Source: Salticus scenicus (taxonomy: Eukaryota > Arthropoda > Arachnida > Araneae > Salticidae). Taken from it: DNA of 64,000 nt. A model generated the notes under the pieces. The model made no database searches. It had not been told where the DNA came from and saw only the letters and a program-made list of their open reading frames with translations. Made by a program: the position numbers and the translations under genes. This document shows positions 56,901-64,000 of this stretch, piece by piece. The stretch lies in contig OZ005656.1 of assembly GCA_963930645.1 (NCBI GenBank), positions 273,246,195 through 273,310,194 on the forward strand, in the 5' to 3' direction. Within the stretch, counting starts at the first letter, position 1. Each line of letters starts with the position of its first letter.

Positions 56901-58752
56901 AATTTAAAGCATAAAACTTTTATTATTTTCATAAGGGATACGTAGTATTTCATTTTATTTCATTATTCTATTCATTTATTTCATGAATACCAGATATCTA
57001 TTTCAAATTTTAATAATAATTTATTTTTATATTTTTGTTTTTTACACAGCAAATGCATTTTATATGAATATTTTTTACTTTATATCCACATTCACTTTTT
57101 ATTTCATTTGAAATCTAATGCCTCAAACTCTTATTATTTCCTATGGGATATGTGGTATTTCATTTTATTTTATTATTCCATTCATTTATTTCATGAATAC
57201 CAGATATCTATTACAAATTTAAAAAATATTTTTTTTTATACTTTTATAATTTACACAGCAAATGAATTTTAAATGAATATATTTTTACTGTATATCCACA
57301 TTCACTTTTTACTTCATTTGAAATCTAATACGTAAAACTTTTATTATTATCATAAACAATATGTAGCATTTCATTTTATTTCATTTTTCCAGTCTTTTAT
57401 TTAATGAATACCTGATATATAATTCGAATTACGACTAATCTACTTTTATACTTTTATAATTTACACAGCAAATGAATTTTAAATGAATATATTTTTACTT
57501 CATATCCACATTCACATTTTACTTCAATTGAAATCTAATACATAAAACTTTTATTATTTTTATAAACAATATGTAGCATTACATTTTTTTTCATTATTCC
57601 AGTCATTTATTTAATGAATACCAGATATCTATTTCAAATTTTAATAATAAATTATTTTTAAATTTTTGTAATTTATACAACAAATGCATTTTTAAGAATA
57701 TTTTTTACTTCATATCCACATTCACTTTTTACTTCATTTGAAATCTAATAAATAAAACTTTTAATATTTTCATAAACAATATGTAGCATTTCATTTTATT
57801 TCATTATTCCATTGATTTAGTTAATGAATACCAGATATCTATTTCATATTTTAATAATTAATAATTTTTATATTTTTGTAATTTACACAGCAAATGCATT
57901 TAGTTAATGAATACCAGATATCTATTTCAAATTTTAATAATTAATAATTTTTATATTTTTGTAATTTACACAGCAGATGCATTATATAAAAATATTTTTT
58001 CTTTATATCCTTATTCACTTTTTATTTCATTTGAATTCGAATGCATAAAAATTTTATTATTTTCATAAGAGATATGTAGTATTTCATTTTATTTCATTAT
58101 TCCATTCATTTTTTTAATAAATACCAGATATCTATTTCAAATTTTAATAACAATTTATTTTTGTATGTTTGTATTTTACACAGAAAATGCATTTATATGA
58201 ATATTTTTTACTTTATATCCACATTCACTTTTTATTTCATTTGAAATCTAAAGCATAAATCTTTTATTATTTTCATAAACAATATGTAGCATTTCATTTT
58301 ATTTCATTATTCCAGTCATTTATTTAATGAATACCAGATATCTGTTTCAAATTTTAATAATATATATATTTTTTTTATATTTTTGTAATTTATACAGCAA
58401 ATGCATTTATATGAATTTTTTTGATTTATATCCACTTTCACTTTTTATTTCATTTGATATCTAATGCATAAAACTTTTATTATTTTCAGAAGGGATATGA
58501 AGTATTTCATTTTATTTCATTATTCTATTCTTTTATTTCATAAATACCAGATATCTATTTCAAATTTAAAAAGAAATTTATTTTTACATTTTTGTATTTT
58601 ACACACAAAATGCATTTTATATGAATATTTTTTACTTTATATCCACATTCACTTTTTATTTCATTTGAAATCTAAAGCATAAAACTTTTATTATTTTCAT
58701 AAGGGATACGTAGTATTTCATGTTATTTCATTATTCCATTCATTTATTTCAT

Positions 58753-58963
58753 GAATACCAGATATCTATTTCAAATTTTAATAATAATTTATTTTTATAT
58801 TTTTGTATTTTACACAGCAAATGCATTTTATATGAATATTTTTTACTTTATATCCACATTCACTTTTTATCTCATTTGAAATCTAAAGCATAAAACTTTT
58901 ATTATTTTCATAAGGGATACGTAGTATTTCATTTTATTTCATTATTCCATTCATTTATTTCAT
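58753..58963 (+). repeat. Representative satellite monomer, family A (211 bp)
   Basis: This monomer runs from one GAATACCAG to the next. It shows the A-type features: TATATGAATATTTTTTAC after the GCATTT segment, ACTTTATATCC, a CATAAGGGATACGTAGTATT box and TTTATTTCATGAATACC at the junction. It carries the TTTTTATCTCATTTG sub-variant where most A monomers have TTTTTATTTCATTTG. It holds about 39 G or C bases in 211. The 8 bp palindrome AGATATCT in the core contains an EcoRV-type GATATC. A-type monomers are interspersed with B-type ones and do not form a separate array. Confidence 0.9.
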
Positions 58964-59594
58964 GAATACCAGATATCTATTTCAAATTTTAATAATAATT
59001 TATTTTTATATTTTTGTTTTTTACACAGCAAATGCATTTTATATGAATATTTTTTACTTTATATCCACATTCACTTTTTATTTCATTTGAAATCTAATGC
59101 ATCAAACTTTTATTATTTTCATATGGGATATGTGGTATTTCTTTTATCTCATTATTCCATTCATTTATTTCATGAATACCAGATATCTTTTTCAAATTTA
59201 AAAAATATTTTTTTTTATACTTTTATAATTTACACAGCAAATGAATTGTCAATGAATATATTTTTACTGTATATCCACATTCACTTTTTACTTCATTTGA
59301 ATCTAATACATAAAACTCTTATTATTATCATAAACAATATGTAGCATTTCATTTTATTACATTATTCCATTCATTTAGATAATGAATACCAGATATCTAT
59401 TTCAAATTTTAATAATTAATAATTATTATATTTTTGTAATTTATACAGCAAATGCATTTTATAAGAATATTTTTTACTTCATATCCACATTCACTTTTTA
59501 CTTCATTTGAAATCTAATACATGAACCTTTTATTATTTTCATAAACAATATGTAACATTTCATTTTATTTCATTATTCCAGTCATTTATTTAAT

Positions 59595-59805
59595 GAATAC
59601 CAGATATCTATTTCAAATTTTAATAATAATTTATTTTTATATTTTTGTAATTTATACAGCAAATGCATTTTATAAGAATATTTTTTACTTCATATCCACA
59701 TTCACTTTTTACTTCATTTGAAATCTAATAAATAAAACTTTTAATATTTTCATAAACAATATGTAGCATTTCATTTCATTTCATTATTCCTTTCATTTAT
59801 TTAAT
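59595..59805 (+). repeat. Representative satellite monomer, family B (211 bp)
   Basis: This monomer has the linked B-type differences: GTAATTTATACAGC rather than GTATTTTACACAGC, TATAAGAATATTTTTTAC rather than TATATGAATA, ACTTCATATCC, TTTTTACTTCATTTG, and CATAAACAATATGTAGCATT instead of the GGGATACGTAGTATT box. These differences travel together over more than 100 bp, so A and B look like two diverged lineages. Mixed monomers also occur, which suggests exchange or gene conversion between them. Confidence 0.85.
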
Positions 59806-62800
59806 GAATACCAGATATCTATTTCAAATTTATAAAATATTTCATTTTTATTTTTTTATAATTTACACAGCAAATGAATTTTAAATGAATATTTTATACT
59901 TTATATCCACATTCACTTTTTATTTCATTTGAAATCTAAAGCATAAAAATTTTATTATTTTCATAAGAGATATGTAGTACTTCATTTTATTTCATTATTC
60001 CATTCATTTATTTCATGAATACCAGATATCTATTTCAAATTTTAATAATAATTTATTTATATAGTTTTGTATTTTACACAGCAAATGCATCTTATATGAA
60101 TACTTTTTAATTTATATCCACATTCACTTTTTATTTCATTTGAAATCTAATGCAGAAAACTTTTATTATTTTCATAAGGGATATGTAGTATTTAATTTTA
60201 TTTCATTATTCCATTCATTTATTTCATGAATACCAGATATCTATTTCAAATTTTAATAACAATTTATTTTTATATTTTTGTATTTTACACAGCAAATGCA
60301 TTTATATGAATTTTTTTACGTTATATCCACTTTCACTTTTTATTTCATTTGAAATCTAATGCATAAAACTTTTATTATTTTCAGAAGGGATATGTAGTAT
60401 TTCATTTTATTTCGTTATTCTATTCATTTATTTAATAAATACCAGATATCTATTCAAATTTAAAAAAAAAATTAATTTTATATTTTTATAATTTAGACAG
60501 AAAATGAATTTTAAATGAATATTTTTTACTTTATATCCGCATTCACTTTTTACTTCATTTGAAACCTAATACATAAAACTTTTATTATTTTCATAAACAA
60601 TATGTAGCATTTCATTTAATTTCATTATTCCATTCTTTTATTTCATGAATACCAGATATATATTTCAAATTTTAATAATAATTTATTTTTATATTTTTAT
60701 AATTTACACAGCAAATGCATTTTTTATGAATATTTTTTACTTTATATCCACATTCACTTTTTATTCCATTTGTATTCTAATGCATAAAACTTTTATTATT
60801 TTCATAAGGAACACGTAGTATTTCATTTTATTTCATTATTCCATTCATTTATTTTATGAATGCCAGATATCTATTTCAAACTTTAATAATAATTTATTTT
60901 TATATTTTTGTAATTTATACAGGATATTTTTGTAATTTATACATTTTATAAGAATATTTTTTACTTCCTATCCACATTCACTTTTTACTTCATCTGAAAT
61001 CTAATACATAAAACTTTTATTATTTTCATAAACAAATTGTAGCATTTCATTTTATTTCATAATTTCAGTCATTTATTTAATGAATTCAAGATATCTATTT
61101 CAAATTTTAATAATAATTTATTTTTATATATTTGTAATTTACACAACAAATGCAATTTATATGAATATCTTTACTTTATATCCACATTCACTTTCTATTT
61201 CATTTGAAATCTAATGCATAAAACTTTTATTATTTTCATAAGGGTTACGTAGTATTTTATTTTATTTCATTATTCCATTCATTTATTTAATAAATACCAG
61301 ATATCTATTTCAAATTTTAATAACAATTTATTTTTATATTTTTGTATTTTACACAGAAAATGCATTTTATATGAATATTTTTTACTTTATATCCACATTC
61401 ACTTTTTATTTCATTTGAAATCTAAAGCATAAAACTTTTATTATTTTCATAAGGGATACGTAGTATTTCATTTTATTTCATTATTCCATTAATTTATTTC
61501 ATGAATACCAGATATCTATTTCAAATTTTAATAATAATTTATTTTTATATTTTTGTTTTTTACACAGCAAATGCATTTTATATGAATATTTTATACTTTA
61601 TATCCACATTCACTTTTTATTTCATTTGAAATCTAATGCCTCAAACTCTTATTATTTTCATATGGGATATGTGGTATTTCATTTTATTTTATTATTCCAT
61701 TTATTTATTTCATGAATACCAGATATCTATTTCAAATTTAAAAAATATTTTTTTTTATACTTTTATAATTTACACAGCAAATGAATTTTAAATGAATATA
61801 TTTTTACTGTATATCCACATTCACTTTTTACTTCATTTGAAATCTAATACGTAAAACTTTTATTATTATCATAAACAATATGTAGCATTTCATTTTATTT
61901 CATTTTTCCAGTCTTTTATTTAATGAATACCTGATATATAATTCGAATTACTACTAATCTACTTTTATATTTTTGTAATTTATACAGCAAATGCATTTTA
62001 TAAGAATATTTTTTACTTCATATCCACATTCACTTTTTACTTCATTTGAAATCTAATAAATAAAACTTTTAATATTTTCATAAACAATATGTAGCATTTC
62101 ATTTTATTTCATTATTCCATTCATTTAGTTAATGAATACACGATATCTATTTCAAATTTTAATAATTAATAATTTTTATATTTTTCTAATTTACACTCCA
62201 AATGCATTTAGTTAACGAATACCAGATACCTATTTTAAAATTTAATAATTAATAATTTTTATATGTTTGTAATTTGCACGCAAAATTATAAAAATATTTT
62301 TTACGTTATATCCACTTTCACTTTTTATTTCATTTGAAATCTAATGCATAAAACTTTTATTATTTTCATAAGGGATACGTAGTATTTTATTTTATTTCAT
62401 TATTCCATTCATTTATTTAATAAATACCAGATATCTATTTCAAATTTTAATAACAATTTATTTTTGTATGTTTGTATTTTACACACAAAATGCATTTATA
62501 TGAATATTTTTTACTTTATATCCACATTCACTTTTTATTTCATTTGAAATCTAAAGCATAAAACTTTTATTATTTTCATAAACAATATGTAGCATTTCAT
62601 TTAATTTCATTATTCCATTCTTTTATTTCATGAATACCAGATATCTATTTCAAATTTTAATAATAATTTATTTTTATATTTTTATAATTTACACAGCAAA
62701 TGGATTTTTTATGAATATTTTTTACTTTATATCCACATTCACTTTTTATTTCATTTGTATTCTAATGCATAAAACTTTTATTATTTTCATAAGGGATACG

Positions 62801-64000
62801 TAGTATTTCATTTTATTTCATTATTCCAGTCATTTATTTCATGAATACCAGATATCTATTTCAAATTTTAATAATAAATTATTTTTGTATTTTTGTATTT
62901 TACACAGCAAATGCATTTTATAAGAATATTTTTTACTTCATATCCACATTCACTTTTTACTTCATTTGAAATCTAATACATAAAACTTTTATTATTTTCA
63001 TAAACAATATGTAGCATTTCATTTTATTTCATTATTCCAGTCATTTATTTAATGAATACCAGATATCTGTTTCAAATTTTAATAATATATATATATTTTT
63101 TATATTTTTGTAATTTATACAGCAAATGCATTTTATAAGAATATTTTTTACTTTATTTGAAATCTAATAAATAAAACTTTTAATATTTTCATAAACAATA
63201 TGTAGCATTTCATTTTATTTCATTATTCCATTGATTTAGTTAATGAATACCAGATATCTATTTCAAATTTTAATAATTAATAATTTTTATATTTTTGTAA
63301 TTTACACAGCAAATGCATTTAGTTAATGAATACAAGACACCTATTTCAAATTTTAATAATTAATAATTTTTATATTTTTGTAATTTACACAGCAGATGCA
63401 TTATATAAAAATATTTTTTCTTTATATCCTAATTCACTTTTTATTTCATTTGAATTCGAATTCATAAAACTTTTATTATTTTCATAAGGGATATGTAGTA
63501 TTTCAATTTATTTCATTATTCCATTCATTTATTTCATGAATACCAGATATCTATTTCAAATTTTAATAATAATTTATTCATATAGTTTTGTATTTTCAAT
63601 GCAAATGCATCTTATATGAATACTTTTTACTATATATTCACATTCACTTGTTATTTCATTTGAAATATAATGCAGAAAACTTTTATTATTTTCATAAGGG
63701 ATACGTAGTACTTAATTTTATTTCATTATTCCATTCATTTATTTCATGAATACCAGATATCTATTTCAAATTTTAATAACAATTTATTTTTTTTATTTTT
63801 GTATTTTACACAGCAAATGCATTTATATGAATTTTTTTACGTTATATCCACTTTCATTTTTTTTTCATTTGATATCTAATGCATAAAACTTTTATTATTT
63901 TCAGAAGGGATATGAAGTATTTCATTTTATTTCATTATTCTATTCTTTTATTTAATAAATACCAGATATCTATTTTAAATTTAAAAAGAAATTTAATTTT

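Larger units (their letters stand above)
50144..58579. repeat. Higher-order repeat, 7015 bp unit, copy 2, then a switch
   Basis: From about 49586 to 56586 the sequence copies 37385-44385 at an offset of 12201 bp (that is, 7015 plus 5186). It includes the full 1829 bp block, with poly-A runs at 53049 and 53900 and an empty TTAA site at 54163. At about 56586 it does not continue as in 44.4 kb. It keeps the 35.0-36.9 kb type (offset 21612) to about 58575. This unit therefore carries most of the 2396 bp block that the two preceding units lost. Confidence 0.82.
32557..64000. repeat. AT-rich satellite array, right part
   Basis: The same 209-211 bp satellite resumes, in phase and in the same orientation, directly after the mobile element. 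Joining the two flanks across the element and one TTAA restores an ordinary monomer. The array continues to the window end with no other non-satellite insertion. Higher-order structure is clearer here than on the left, with long copies at exact offsets of 7015, 5186 and 12201 bp. No coding region, RNA gene or promoter can be supported. Confidence 0.97.
58580..64000. repeat. 5.4 kb block, copy 2 (of 6857-12483), cut by window end
   Basis: Near 58575 the sequence switches from a paralog of the 35.0-36.9 kb block to one of the 6.86 kb block, inside TTTAAAAAGAAATTTATTTT. From there to the window end it follows 6857-12483, less one monomer. The join at 58575 produces a chimeric monomer: its first half belongs to the AAATTTAAAAAGAAATTTA type and its second half to the ATTTTTACATTTTTGTATT type. 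This is the signature expected of an unequal crossover. Confidence 0.8.

Noticed and set aside
1..64000. CRISPR array
   Set aside because: Repeats are about 210 bp, all parts vary gradually, and there are no short identical repeats with unique spacers.
1..64000. CENP-B box or similar known centromere motif
   Set aside because: The satellite is too poor in G and C, and I saw no TTCG....A..CGGG pattern. Centromere identity cannot be claimed from sequence alone.
1..64000. AT-rich mitochondrial, apicomplexan or bacterial DNA
   Set aside because: No genes, tRNAs or rRNAs occur in 64 kb, and the sequence is a tandem satellite with higher-order units, which does not fit a compact genome.

Overview
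This 64 kb window is almost entirely one AT-rich satellite DNA array. I find no protein-coding gene, rRNA, tRNA or CRISPR array. The monomer is about 209-211 bp. A typical one (58753-58963) has about 39 G or C bases, so about 81% A+T. Roughly 300 monomers run head to tail in a single orientation, and I saw no inversion. The plus strand is T-rich and has about twice as much C as G.

The only sequence that is not satellite is a 634 bp element at 31919-32552. It is flanked by TTAA target duplications, begins CCCTTAA and ends TTAAGGG, has related inverted ends and holds no transposase. It is best called a piggyBac-type MITE. Three paralogous satellite copies without the insert (TTAA at 1152, 41962 and 54163) fix its borders to the base. 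The satellite monomer, multi-kilobase higher-order repeats and a TTAA MITE point to a eukaryotic chromosome, in a heterochromatic (pericentromeric, subtelomeric or similar) region. An insect or other arthropod is a reasonable guess, because such elements are common there, but nothing in the window proves the taxon.

Layout: (1) 1 to about 650 resembles parts of the 4675 bp units further right. (2) About 650-5200 is a MITE-free paralog of about 31.4-36.8 kb. (3) About 3303-7462 recurs at about 15275-19431. (4) About 6857-12483 recurs at the right end of the window (58580-64000). (5) 18735-23409 and 23410-28084 are two tandem copies of exactly 4675 bp. (6) Four further units begin at 28085, 37943, 44958 and 50144, with spacings of 9858, 7015 and 5186 bp. 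The 7015 and 5186 bp forms differ by one 1829 bp block of about nine monomers. The 9858 bp form is explained by the MITE plus its target duplication (638 bp), an extra block of about 2396 bp, and one missing 209 bp monomer.

The array therefore records repeated unequal exchange of multi-monomer blocks. Smaller changes lie on top: 83 bp partial monomers, 80 bp deletions of the same segment, 22 bp micro-duplications, and poly-A or poly-T runs of variable length. Two monomer families are interspersed. I did not find a new biological system. The most informative objects are the MITE with its unusual ends and the block structure of the array.
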